A stretch of 47,035 nt of DNA, taken from JBBSOW01 sp038259365 (GTDB lineage: Bacteria > Actinomycetota > Actinomycetes > Propionibacteriales > Propionibacteriaceae). Below are positions 24,555 through 33,617 of this stretch, piece by piece. The DNA lies in the NCBI GenBank assembly GCA_038259365.1, contig JBBSOW010000017.1, positions 1 through 47,035 of the forward strand. The letters run 5' to 3'. The translations under genes and the position numbers were made by a program. Under the pieces are notes generated by a model. The model worked only from the letters and a program-made list of their open reading frames with translations, was not told where the DNA came from and did no database searches. The stretch's first letter is position 1. Each line of letters opens with the position of its first letter.

Positions 24555-27500
24555 GCCCTTGGTCCTCTCCACCTAACCAAACCTCGATGACCAGGCCATC
24601 CTCCCCCGCCCTCGGTTCGGTCAAGGCTACGGCGAGCCGCGCGCCGGACTTACGGTAGCGCGCTAGCAGGGGCTCGACCTCGACGTCGCGGCCGCCAACC
24701 CGGACGCGGTCGACTCCGTGCTCTCCCGGCCCCACGTGGAAGATGAGGTGCACGTCCCGCCCCGAAACGGGAACCGTCGCCTGGAGGCCATCGAGCGAGA
24801 CCGGCAAGACGGGGTCGATCTCGAGGCCGGCCGCCGTCTGGCGCACCCCGAGCATGCGCTGGGTCACCAACCGCAGGATGAGACCCGGACCGGAGGAGTA
24901 CACGCGCCAACCACCCTCGAACGTCGTGGCCTCGTCGAACAGCGCGTCGGCCCGTTCGCTTGCCTCGTACCGATCCGAAAATGCCGCGTCCGACGAGGAG
25001 TAGTAGCAGTTGGCCTGGCGGCGAGCAGCGCCGGCAACCCGATCGGCAAGGCCGATCGGAGTCACCTTGAGCAGCTCCTTCCAGGCCGAGGTCCCCTCAC
25101 CCAGGTGGGTCAGGGCCTCGACGTAGCGCAGGTGCGCGTGGGTGTACATGAGGCCGATCTCCCTGCCCCAGAAGGTGGCCGCCTCGGCGCGCCGGAATAC
25201 CGTCATCGGCCCACCCGAGTACTCCACGGGGACGTCGAACAGGTAGGCGCCGGTCGGGCCGATGAGGTGTCGGCGGATCAGTTCCGCGTGCGCGGTGGCC
25301 TGCTCGGGGGTGAACAGTTCGCCCGAGATCGCGTGGATCATGTGCAGCAGCCCGTGGGTCAACCCGGTTCGCTCGTCGCGAGGATGCACCAGGTGCTCGA
25401 CGGTGTCGCCGATGACGGCGTAACCGGCCAGTTCGCCGTCGACGACGAGTTCCCCGATCGCCTGCTCGGTCACAGCACTGACTGCGGTGAGGCGCTGCGC
25501 CATCTCGGGCCAGGCCTCGCCGAGGCCCACGGCCAGCGTCCGGAGAGCGTGCACCTCCAGCTCGGCCGTCCAGGTGGAGCACATCCGCTCGGCCAGCTCG
25601 GCCCGGGCCGGTTGCAACGAATCGTTCCAGTCCCCGTGGCCGTACGCCGGTAACCGTGCGTCGTGCGTCCGCTTGCCCAACAGGTAGTCCACGGCTCGGC
25701 CGATGTGGGCGCGTAGGGTCTCGGCGGCCAGCAGTTCCGTTTCCCCCACCCATCCTGCAGTGGCCTCGAGGATGCCGGCATCACCCGTGGTCACCAGGTA
25801 CTCCCCGACGGCGAGGAGCGGCCAGTAGACCACGTCGCCGTGAGCCTCTTCCCGCCCGGGACGGACGTGCCGAGGTAAGAACTCGAACGCCTGTGGCCAA
25901 CTCCCGTCGTCGTGTTGGGCCGAGAAGACGGCGATCAGGGTCTGCCGCAGTGCGTCGACCTCACCCGTCGCCAACAAGAGTCCCACCGGCCCCTGGCAGA
26001 CGTCGCGCGTTCCCCAGGCTCCCCCGGTGTACTGCTCCAGGCCTCGCGGCATCTGGAAGTGGACGGCGGCATCGCGAACCAACCAACGAAGAGATTCCGA
26101 CAACGCCGCAGCGTCCTTGGAACCCTCGAGCTGGGGGGCACGCCAGGCGTGCCGGTCTCGGGTCTCGAGCCCCCGTTCGTGGGGGGCACGCAATCGAACC
26201 GTCAGGTCGACCGCGTCGTGGGCGAGCACGGTTCGAAACGGTAAGCCGCGCGACACCCCGTCGGCGAACAACGGCCCGTCGCCGGCGAGGACGCCACCCT
26301 CCGCACTCAGTTCCGCCCCCCCGTGCCCATCGGCAACGACCACCAGCACGTCGAGCGAGGGCCCGTCGACACGTACCCGCAGGGTCAGCTCGCGATTGCT
26401 GGACAGCACGGATGCCACCCTCACGTGCACGCCCTCGAACGGGTCATCGAGCAGGTAACTCCAGGACGCCTGGTCGTCGGCGACCTCCCAGCGGGTGGGC
26501 GTGGCGAGCAGGCGCCATCCGCGGCCGCCTCGGCCCACCAGGATCCGCACCCCGGCGGCCTCGGTGAGCCCCAGATACGAGCGGCGGATCGAGACCAGCT
26601 CACGCTGCGAGGCGTGCCCGGCGGTCAGCTGGGCGCAGAACACCCCCGACATCCACACGGTGGCGGCGATGCCCGACGCGTCGGCGACCGGGCCCGGCTG
26701 GCGGTGCAGTATCGCCCCGTGGGGCCGCAGCACTTGGCGCTCCTTGGCGGCCGAGACGACGTGCCGGTCCCCGACGAAGCCCGAGAGCAGCCTCCCCCGC
26801 CCATCGCTTTCTATGAGTCGCAGTTCACCCTGGACCTCGTGCGCACCCGTTTCCTCCCGTAGCCGGGCCAGTTTGAGCGGGGAGAATACCGTTGACACGG
26901 CTTGCCCTCCCGGCCCCGCTGGAGCCTCGTGCCAGGTCGCCCCCGCTAACCGTTCGGACACGAGTGCCGCGTCGTGATCACCGCTGGCGTCCGGGTGTCG
27001 GGAGACGAAGACCCCCCAGAACAGTCCCTCCACGTGCTCGTTCGGCGACAGGGTCATGGGGTCCGTCTGTAGCGCGGCCAGCGTGTGTTCGTGTTGGAGG
27101 CGCTGGCCGGGCAGTTCCCGAGTCGGGTCGAGCCCCTCTCCGCGCTCTTCGTCCAGCAACTGCCGCGCGTCGGTACCCCACCGGCTCACTGGGCGGCTCG
27201 AGCCGAGCGCCACCCACGGCGCCCCCGTTCCCGGCATGTTCTGGCGCACGGCCAAAGCGGTCGAGTCCGCGAAGCTCACGGGTGTCAGATCCAGATATTG
27301 AGAGACGTAGTGTTCGCTCTCGCGCACCTCGCCGGCCGGAGCCAACGCGACGTCGAGCGTCCACAACAAATCGAGCGTGACCGGGTCAGCACCGCCATTG
27401 TGCAACCGCCAGCGCCACCCGACCGTGTCGCCCTCGTCGGCGATATCGAACCAGGCCCGGTAGCGCACCCCACCCCGGGAGCCGCTGACGGCCGGCCCGT

Positions 27501-27702
27501 GGACGCTTTGGATCACCGAGGATCCGGAGGCGGGTCCGGTGAGCGGAAAGGCCTGGATCACACCCTCTGTTCCCCGTACCCGGAGCCACAGGTTGGCCGG
27601 GCCCGCCTCCAGCTCGGTGGCCGGGTACTGCAGCAGGCTGAGCCCACCGACATCGAGTTCGGCGAGGGCCCCCGACGTGGTGGCGCGGACCTGAGAGTGC
27701 AC
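24532..27702 (-). CDS. GH94 phosphorylase, 1,2-beta-oligoglucan phosphorylase-like
   Basis: Large (1056 residues) GH94 enzyme. An N-terminal beta-sandwich (about 1-280, SQYLDLTPVSF, LPGQRLQHEHTLAALQ) is joined to an (alpha/alpha)6 catalytic barrel with QYTGGAWGTRDVCQGP and YGHGDWNDSLQP; the Asp-Trp-Asn-Asp at 691-694 holds the GH94 catalytic acid. Size and N-terminal pattern resemble the sophoro-oligosaccharide phosphorylase of Listeria innocua rather than 800-residue cellobiose phosphorylases. It would split beta-1,2-glucans with phosphate to glucose-1-phosphate. The start is GTG with GGAAGG upstream. No signal peptide: cytoplasmic, fed by the ABC transporter. Substrate is inference. Confidence 0.8.
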   Translation of the reverse strand: MHSQVRATTSGALAELDVGGLSLLQYPATELEAGPANLWLRVRGTEGVIQAFPLTGPASGSSVIQSVHGPAVSGSRGGVRYRAWFDIADEGDTVGWRWRLHNGGADPVTLDLLWTLDVALAPAGEVRESEHYVSQYLDLTPVSFADSTALAVRQNMPGTGAPWVALGSSRPVSRWGTDARQLLDEERGEGLDPTRELPGQRLQHEHTLAALQTDPMTLSPNEHVEGLFWGVFVSRHPDASGDHDAALVSERLAGATWHEAPAGPGGQAVSTVFSPLKLARLREETGAHEVQGELRLIESDGRGRLLSGFVGDRHVVSAAKERQVLRPHGAILHRQPGPVADASGIAATVWMSGVFCAQLTAGHASQRELVSIRRSYLGLTEAAGVRILVGRGGRGWRLLATPTRWEVADDQASWSYLLDDPFEGVHVRVASVLSSNRELTLRVRVDGPSLDVLVVVADGHGGAELSAEGGVLAGDGPLFADGVSRGLPFRTVLAHDAVDLTVRLRAPHERGLETRDRHAWRAPQLEGSKDAAALSESLRWLVRDAAVHFQMPRGLEQYTGGAWGTRDVCQGPVGLLLATGEVDALRQTLIAVFSAQHDDGSWPQAFEFLPRHVRPGREEAHGDVVYWPLLAVGEYLVTTGDAGILEATAGWVGETELLAAETLRAHIGRAVDYLLGKRTHDARLPAYGHGDWNDSLQPARAELAERMCSTWTAELEVHALRTLAVGLGEAWPEMAQRLTAVSAVTEQAIGELVVDGELAGYAVIGDTVEHLVHPRDERTGLTHGLLHMIHAISGELFTPEQATAHAELIRRHLIGPTGAYLFDVPVEYSGGPMTVFRRAEAATFWGREIGLMYTHAHLRYVEALTHLGEGTSAWKELLKVTPIGLADRVAGAARRQANCYYSSSDAAFSDRYEASERADALFDEATTFEGGWRVYSSGPGLILRLVTQRMLGVRQTAAGLEIDPVLPVSLDGLQATVPVSGRDVHLIFHVGPGEHGVDRVRVGGRDVEVEPLLARYRKSGARLAVALTEPRAGEDGLVIEVWLGGEDQGHADRVHP

Positions 27703-27768
27703 GTTGAATCCTTCCGTCCTTCGCGGCCACGATGGCGTTAGCGGGAGGTGACTCCCCAGACACGGCGC

Positions 27769-29352
27769 CTAGGATCCCGCGCCGAACACCTCGAGCCCGA
27801 TCACCGGCCGCAGTCGGCGCAGCACCGGCTTGACGGAGAACCAGCCGCGTAATCTGTCGCCCAACACGATGTTGCCCAGGGCTCCCATGATCATCGACTG
27901 GTCGAGGCTGAGGTGGCGCCGGGCGAGCAGACCGCTACGGGTGGCGGCGGCGTCGTAGAATCCACCCTCGCCGTAGCAGCCAAGCTCGGTCTCGATGGCG
28001 CTCAGGTTACGAAATCCCGCGTCGGGCTCGTACATCATGCCCAGAAACCCCGCGTGGGGGGTGACGACGCCGTCGCCGTAACTCGTCGGCGGATCGTCCC
28101 ACCGGTAGTCGGTGTTCTCCTGATCCGAGAAGTACCCTTCGGGGTTGAGGCCGAGGGCGTCCACGCCGTACTCGCGGTAACCGCCGGCCGGGTTGGAGCA
28201 GGGCGAGAATCCCCAATAGCCGTACTGCGCCTCGTCCAGCCCGTGCTCGCGTTGAGCCCGCACGTGCAGCGGGTGGTTCACCCCCCAGCTTCGCGGCGCC
28301 CAGCTCGCCTCGGGGACGAACAGGTCGGGCATCAGCTCCTCGAACATGGACCCTCCCCAACCGGGAACGACCCGCATGCCGAGGTAGGTGTGCGCACCCT
28401 CGTAGACCGACAGCCTGCGGTAGTTGCGGTACCTACCGACGGGTGGCATCTCCGGCCAGTCCCACTCCGGCGGGAACGTGCGCCACGTGGCGAAATAGGC
28501 CCCGGCAGGAATCTGCTCGCGGATGATTCCGAGGTAGGTGACCATGCGCGCCTCTGAGACGCACGTGTCGTAGTGGTGACCCATCGTGTACCACAGGTCC
28601 GGCCCGCCGACGCCGTTCATGGGGGCCATCCGCGTGACGTCGGTGCGCGGAGATTCTGCGGTGAGGAAGCCGCCGACGTTCGCGCCGGGGGCCCTATCGA
28701 AGCCCCGATCGAAGAACACGTCCCACCGCATCGGCTCGAACAACCCGAGCGCGGCCGCCCGGTTGGCCGGATCGGCGGACGCCACCACCCACAGCGCCGC
28801 CCCCAACCACCCCATGTCCACGCTCGACACGAAGGGATAGACGGGGTTGCCGTCCTCGGGCCAGGTGGTGAGCACGTCGCCGGAGGCTTCGTCGTACCAG
28901 TTGTAGAACATTCCGGACTCGACGTGGCGCTCCAGGCCCTGGAGCGTCTCGAGCGTGCGGGCTATCCGGCCTCGGCTCTCGGCGGCGGTGATGATGCCCA
29001 ACTCCCGCGCCACGAGCGTGCTCCACAGGTAGCCGCCGATGTTGGTCGGCGAGGTGTATCCCGAACGCGAGGTCAGCCCCCCGTCGATGTTGTCGGCGAC
29101 GAGGCCGGTGTCGGGGTCGGCCATGGCCGCCAGCGAACGCCAGGTGTCTCTCGCCCACCGGTGCAGCGTCTTGGCCTGGCCCGCGGAAAAACCGTGGACG
29201 GGCCTAGGGCCGCCCGGCCCTCGAGGTAGGGGCGGACCGCCCGGCACCGGAGGTCGTGGCCCGGCGACGGCGGGGCCGACCCCGAGCGTGGTGGCCGCGG
29301 TGGTTGCGGCCGCCGCGCCGAGGATCGTGCGTCGAGAGATGCGTCCTGGCAT
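27769..29352 (-). CDS. Tat-exported PF10091/GH144-like glycoside hydrolase
   Basis: 527 residues. It begins with a twin-arginine signal (GRISRRTILGAAAATTAA), then a Pro-rich linker and an all-alpha hydrolase domain with SSVDMGWLGAALWVV, AQYGYWGFSPCSNPAGGYRE and GVVTPHAGFLGM. These match the family long annotated as putative glucoamylase (PF10091), to which the endo-beta-1,2-glucanases of GH144 are related. It probably cuts a polysaccharide outside the cell for import by the adjacent ABC system. The start at 29352 has AAGGAGAAAG; the frame is open further upstream but that part shadows the permease gene. Family confident, substrate inferred from the GH94 neighbour. Confidence 0.8.
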   Translation of the reverse strand: MPGRISRRTILGAAAATTAATTLGVGPAVAGPRPPVPGGPPLPRGPGGPRPVHGFSAGQAKTLHRWARDTWRSLAAMADPDTGLVADNIDGGLTSRSGYTSPTNIGGYLWSTLVARELGIITAAESRGRIARTLETLQGLERHVESGMFYNWYDEASGDVLTTWPEDGNPVYPFVSSVDMGWLGAALWVVASADPANRAAALGLFEPMRWDVFFDRGFDRAPGANVGGFLTAESPRTDVTRMAPMNGVGGPDLWYTMGHHYDTCVSEARMVTYLGIIREQIPAGAYFATWRTFPPEWDWPEMPPVGRYRNYRRLSVYEGAHTYLGMRVVPGWGGSMFEELMPDLFVPEASWAPRSWGVNHPLHVRAQREHGLDEAQYGYWGFSPCSNPAGGYREYGVDALGLNPEGYFSDQENTDYRWDDPPTSYGDGVVTPHAGFLGMMYEPDAGFRNLSAIETELGCYGEGGFYDAAATRSGLLARRHLSLDQSMIMGALGNIVLGDRLRGWFSVKPVLRRLRPVIGLEVFGAGS

Positions 29353-29384
29353 GTCTTTCTCCTTTGGCGTGGAAGGGGTGGGGG

Positions 29385-30206
29385 TCACTTGATGCCGGTG
29401 CTGGCGATGCCCTCGATGAAGTAGCGTTGAAAGAACAGGAAAACGGCGAGGATCGGCATGACCACGAGGGTCGCGCCGGCCAGCAGGAGGCCGTAATCGG
29501 TCTGGTTTTGGCCCGTGGCCACGAGCGCCAGGGCGACCGGAAGCGTGTAGGTCTTGTCCGAGGACGCCACCACCAGCGGCCAAAGGAAGTTGTTCCACGA
29601 GCCGAGGAAGGTGAGAATCCCCAAGGTGGCGAAGGCGGGGGTCGCCAGCGGAAGGAAGATCCGGAAGAAGATCGCGATCTCGCCCACCCCGTCGATGCGG
29701 CCCGCTTCGAGCAGGTCCCCCGGCAACCCGAGGAAGAACTGCCGCATGAGGAAGACGCCGAAGGGTTGCACCAAGAAGGGCAAGATCAGCGCCGGGAGGG
29801 TGTCGGCCAGACCCATGTTGACGATCAGGACGTACTGGGGGATGAAGGTGACCAGGCCGGGGATCATCAGCGTGCCCAGCACCGCGCCGAACATGATCTT
29901 CTTGCCCGGGAAATGCAGGTGAGCGAGCGCGTATCCCAGCATGGAGCTGAACAGCAGGTTGCCCGCCGTCACCGCGACGGCCACGACGGTCGAGTTTACG
30001 AAGAAGCGCCCGAAAGGCTGCCGTTGGAACAGCCGCTGGAAGTTGTCCAGGCTGGGATTCTCCGGGAACCACGTCGGCGGCACCTGCAGCAGTTCGCTTT
30101 GGCTCTTGAAGCTGCCGAGGATCATCCACACGAACGGCAGCACGACGATGAACAACAAGACGGTGAGCACCAGGTACAGCCACCATCGACCCTGCAACTG
30201 CTTCAT
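29385..30206 (-). CDS. ABC sugar transporter permease (MalG-like)
   Basis: 273 residues with six helices, of the MalG/CUT1 type. The EAA loop is EAGRIDGVGEIAIFFRIFLP and the C-terminus ends in FFQRYFIEGIASTGIK, a common CUT1 ending. The start codon (30206) shares a base with the stop of the upstream permease (TGATG), so the two are coupled. The system lacks a gene for its own ATPase here and probably uses a shared MsmK-type ATPase elsewhere. Confidence 0.95.
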   Translation of the reverse strand: MKQLQGRWWLYLVLTVLLFIVVLPFVWMILGSFKSQSELLQVPPTWFPENPSLDNFQRLFQRQPFGRFFVNSTVVAVAVTAGNLLFSSMLGYALAHLHFPGKKIMFGAVLGTLMIPGLVTFIPQYVLIVNMGLADTLPALILPFLVQPFGVFLMRQFFLGLPGDLLEAGRIDGVGEIAIFFRIFLPLATPAFATLGILTFLGSWNNFLWPLVVASSDKTYTLPVALALVATGQNQTDYGLLLAGATLVVMPILAVFLFFQRYFIEGIASTGIK

Positions 30207-31150
30207 CAGTCCTTCTCCCTCGTGAGCCGGAACTGGATGGCGGTCACGACAGCCACCACGACGAACGTGATGTAGGCCATCGCCCCCGCGACCCCGTAGT
30301 TTCCGTAACCAAACTGCTGATAGGTGTACATCGACGCCGAGATGGTCGCGTTCAGCGGGCCGCCCTGGGTCATGACGAAGGGTTCCTCGAAGAACTGCAG
30401 GTAGCCGATCGTGGTGGTCACCAGCACGAACAGCATCGTCGGACGCAACAGCGGGAGGGTTACGTTCACGAAGCGTCGCCACGGGCTCGCGCCGTCCAAC
30501 ATCGCAGCCTCGTGCAGGTTCCAGGGAACCGACTGCAGGCCCGCCAAGAAGATGATCATGCCGGTGCCGAAGTTGCGCCAGGTGACCATCGCGATCAACG
30601 AGCCCAGAGCGGTGCTGGGATTGCCCAACCAGTTCGGGCCGTCGATTCCTACCCAGCCGAGCGCGGTGTCCACGAGCCCCGAGTCCGGGTTGAGCAGGAA
30701 GCGCCAGACCACCGCCACGGCGACGATCGAGGTGATGACCGGGGTATAGAAGCCCACCCGGTAGATCGAGCGGAAGCGGGTGATCCCCTTGTTCAGCGCG
30801 ATGGCGGAGGCCAGCCCGGCGGCCATGGTGAGCGGCACCCCGATGATCACGAAGATGATCGTGTTCAGGGCGGCACGCAGGTAGACGGGATCGGTGAAGG
30901 CCTGCACGTAGTTGCTGAATCCGACGAAGTTCACGGCGAACGGGGTCCGGATATCGCGGATCTTCATGTCGGTGAAGGACATGAACAGCGACTGGAACAC
31001 GGGCCATGCCGTGAAGGTCGCGAAGAGGACGAAGAACGGCAAGGAAAGCAGGAGACCGGCGCGAGATTCTGCCTTCGTGCGTCCCCGCGATCTGCCAGGC
31101 CTCTTCTTCGGTACCGTCTCGGCAGCGACATCGCTCGACGTCACCGTCAT
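30206..31150 (-). CDS. ABC sugar transporter permease (MalF-like)
   Basis: 314 residues, CUT1 MalF-type permease. After a 30-residue basic N-terminus come six helices; LSLPFFVLFATFTAWPVFQS is the first, and the EAA loop is EAAMLDGASPWRRFVNVTLP. It lies between the binding protein (two-base gap) and the second permease and forms the heterodimeric channel with it. Confidence 0.95.
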   Translation of the reverse strand: MTVTSSDVAAETVPKKRPGRSRGRTKAESRAGLLLSLPFFVLFATFTAWPVFQSLFMSFTDMKIRDIRTPFAVNFVGFSNYVQAFTDPVYLRAALNTIIFVIIGVPLTMAAGLASAIALNKGITRFRSIYRVGFYTPVITSIVAVAVVWRFLLNPDSGLVDTALGWVGIDGPNWLGNPSTALGSLIAMVTWRNFGTGMIIFLAGLQSVPWNLHEAAMLDGASPWRRFVNVTLPLLRPTMLFVLVTTTIGYLQFFEEPFVMTQGGPLNATISASMYTYQQFGYGNYGVAGAMAYITFVVVAVVTAIQFRLTREKD

Positions 31151-31152
31151 GG

Positions 31153-32430
31153 CTAGCCCACGCCGATGCTGGTGGCTTCGGACTGCGCTGCCTTGAGCGC
31201 CTCGGCCGGATCCAGGCCGGCCTTGCAGACCTTCTCGATCTGGGCGTCCAGCTTGGCGGCCACCTGCTCCCAGGTGGCGATCGAGGGCGGCGCGTACGCG
31301 GTCTCCAACTGAGTGCCGAACACGCTGAGCTTCTTATCCGAGGCCAGGGCGGGGTCGTCCCAGGCCGACTGCACCGAGGGCAGATCGGTGGAGGTCTTGT
31401 ACCAGTCGACCTGGACGTCGGGTTGAATGAGGAACTGCACCAGCTTCCAGGCCGCGTCGCGGTTCTGGGTGTCCTTGAAAACCCCCATGTTGGAGCCGCC
31501 GACGAACGACGCGGACACCTCCTTCTTGGGCATCACGGCCACCTCGTACTTGGACTTGAAGGAGTCTCCGCCGAGCTTCTCGACCGCCGCCATCATCCAG
31601 GGGCCCGAGATGAACATCGGCACCGATCCGTTGGCGAAGTCCGCCTCGGTGGTGCCCTGCACCGGAGCCTTGTCGGCCAGTTTGTCGGTGAAGAACGACT
31701 GGTAGTAGCGCAGCGCCTCGACGTTCTTGGGGTCGTCGAGGGTGAAGGTCTTATTGTCCTCGCTCATGAGCTTGCCGCCGTTGGACCACATCAGAGGGGC
31801 CACGGTCTGCCACGAACCCGTCTGGCCCGGCTGTAGGGCGATGCCCCACTTCACGCCCTTTTGCTTCTTCATCGCCTTCGCCATCGCCTGCAGGCTGGGC
31901 CAGTCGGTGGGAGCGGAATCGATACCCGCCTTGGCGGCAATGTCCGTTCGGTAGTAGACGACCCGGGTCTCGACGTACCACGGCACCGCGTAGGAGGCGT
32001 CGCCGACCTGGGTGGTCTTGGCAGCGCCGGAGAAGAAGGCGCCGCTCTCGATGTTCCCCGGGGTCCGATCCAGGGCGTTCAGCCCGACGAACTCGCCCAT
32101 CCAGGTGGTGCCGAGCTGGGCCACATCCGGAGTGGTGCCACCGGCGATGGCGGAGGTGAATTTGTCGTGGGCCGAACTCCACGGAACCGGCGTCACGTTC
32201 ACTTGGCAATCCGGATTGGCGGCGGTGAACTTCTTCACCAGCTCGGGCAGTGCTTGACCTTCGGCGCCCATCGCCCACACGTTCAACGATCCCGTCGCCT
32301 TTCCCGCCGCGACATCGGGGGCGGGCGAAGCCGCCGCCCCGCCGGTTTCCGCCGCCCGCCCGCAGCCTGCCGCTCCGGCGAGCGCCAACGCGGCCAATCC
32401 GACAAAGCCTCGTCGAGTGATGTTAGTCAT
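31153..32430 (-). CDS. ABC sugar-binding lipoprotein (family 1)
   Basis: 425 residues. A signal with a TRRGF Tat-like start and lipobox LAGAAGC anchors it outside the cell. The mature domain is a cluster-1 sugar-binding protein: LNVWAMGAEGQALPELVKKF, IAGGTTPDVAQLGTTWMGEF, FISGPWMM and AAWKLVQFLIQPDVQ. It delivers oligosaccharides to the two permeases. The start at 32430 has AAGGAG, and the start overlaps the LacI stop by four bases (ATGA), coupling the two. Confidence 0.94.
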   Translation of the reverse strand: MTNITRRGFVGLAALALAGAAGCGRAAETGGAAASPAPDVAAGKATGSLNVWAMGAEGQALPELVKKFTAANPDCQVNVTPVPWSSAHDKFTSAIAGGTTPDVAQLGTTWMGEFVGLNALDRTPGNIESGAFFSGAAKTTQVGDASYAVPWYVETRVVYYRTDIAAKAGIDSAPTDWPSLQAMAKAMKKQKGVKWGIALQPGQTGSWQTVAPLMWSNGGKLMSEDNKTFTLDDPKNVEALRYYQSFFTDKLADKAPVQGTTEADFANGSVPMFISGPWMMAAVEKLGGDSFKSKYEVAVMPKKEVSASFVGGSNMGVFKDTQNRDAAWKLVQFLIQPDVQVDWYKTSTDLPSVQSAWDDPALASDKKLSVFGTQLETAYAPPSIATWEQVAAKLDAQIEKVCKAGLDPAEALKAAQSEATSIGVG

Positions 32431-33470
32431 GAGAGCTCCTTGCTCGTAGGTGATTCGGTGCGTTCTGTGCACCCGCAGGACGCGCGATGCATGATGCTGG
32501 CCTCGAGGCATGACGGCTCGGTCTGGACCGAGTCATCCTCGATGCGGTGGAACAGCCGTTCGGCCGCCAACTCCCCCAACCGGCGTACGGGCTGGGAAAC
32601 CGTGGTCAGTCCGGGCCGCACGTAGCGCGCGGTGACGGTGTCGTCCCAGCCCGTGATGGCGACATCGTCGGGGATTCGAACTCCGCGTTCCTGCAGCGTG
32701 TACAGCACGGCTAGCGCGAGCTCGTCGTTGCTGCACACGAGGCCGTCGTGCTGCAGGCCGGCGGCTGAGAGTCCTTCGGCCAATCGCCGACCCTCGTCCT
32801 CGGACGGAAACACCGGATAGGTGATCGCGCTGAGCCCGGCGGCGCCCATGGCGTCGAGGTAACCCAGTTGGCGTTCGCCGAGGTCACCGCCCTCCTCCGG
32901 CGTGCCGACGAAGGCCACTCGCCGTCGCCCCTGCTCGAGGAGGTGCTCGGTGAGCTTGCGGGCAGGCTCGCGGCTCTCGATGAAGAACGCATCGTGCTCG
33001 CCAACCCGGCGTCGCGCCGCGGTGACGACCGGACGGGACCGAGCGATCTCGGCAACGAGCTGGTCGGTGGCCGCGCTGTGCGCCATAAACGCCAGGCCAT
33101 CGACCTGAGCGGCCAGCGTGCGAACGCTCGAGCGGCAGTCTTGGCTCGGGTTGGCCAACGTGATGATGACCGATAGCCCCCGCGCGCTGGCCGCGGTCTC
33201 AAAACCCACCAACAGATCGGCGTAATAGCCGCCCTCGATGTGCGGCAGGACCAGTCCCAGTGCGCTCGTTTTGCTGTGCGCCAACGCCCGGGCGGCGGCG
33301 CGGGGAAGGTAGTCCAGCGCTGCGGCCGCCTTCTCGACGTTGGCGCGAGTAGCGGCCGTGATGCGGGGATCGTTCTTCAGCGCCCGGCTCACCGTCGCCG
33401 CAGACACGCCGGCCCGCTGCGCGACCGCGTAGATCGTCGCGCCGGTGAAAGCTCGCCCATTGCTTCTCAT
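32427..33470 (-). CDS. LacI-family transcriptional regulator
   Basis: 347 residues. The N-terminal helix-turn-helix (12-31) is TIYAVAQRAGVSAATVSRAL, followed by the hinge YLPRAAARALAHSKTSALGL and a periplasmic-binding-like sensor domain with ITGWDDTVTARYVRPGLTTV. It is the first gene of the sugar locus and likely represses it until an oligosaccharide binds. A LacI-type palindrome sits 40 bp upstream. The C-terminal tail carries a Cys-rich segment (HRASCGCTE) common in LacI proteins. Confidence 0.95.
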   Translation of the reverse strand: MRSNGRAFTGATIYAVAQRAGVSAATVSRALKNDPRITAATRANVEKAAAALDYLPRAAARALAHSKTSALGLVLPHIEGGYYADLLVGFETAASARGLSVIITLANPSQDCRSSVRTLAAQVDGLAFMAHSAATDQLVAEIARSRPVVTAARRRVGEHDAFFIESREPARKLTEHLLEQGRRRVAFVGTPEEGGDLGERQLGYLDAMGAAGLSAITYPVFPSEDEGRRLAEGLSAAGLQHDGLVCSNDELALAVLYTLQERGVRIPDDVAITGWDDTVTARYVRPGLTTVSQPVRRLGELAAERLFHRIEDDSVQTEPSCLEASIMHRASCGCTERTESPTSKELS

Positions 33471-33509
33471 CAGGCCCCCGTTGGCCTCGAAGTGTTCCTG
33501 CTACCTGGT

Positions 33510-33527
33510 TATGCAACCGCTTGCATA
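33510..33527. promoter_or_regulatory. LacI-type operator upstream of the sugar locus
   Basis: TATGCAA-CCGC-TTGCATA: arms of seven bases with a central CG, fitting the TGCAAnCGnTTGCA consensus of LacI/GalR operators. It lies in the 147-bp gap between the alpha-galactosidase stop and the LacI start, so the LacI operon would be self-controlled. It was the only clear copy seen. Confidence 0.85.
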
Positions 33528-33617
33528 GGCTTACCGTACGCTTCGACACGGCGTGAGCACAAGGCTTGGACGACCACATTCGTGAGTCTTTGCCGAGAGG
33601 TTGGCTCGTGGTCCCGC

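Noticed and set aside
29353..30186. In-frame extension of the PF10091/GH144-like gene
   Set aside because: It shadows the permease gene; the Tat signal and ribosome site start at 29352.
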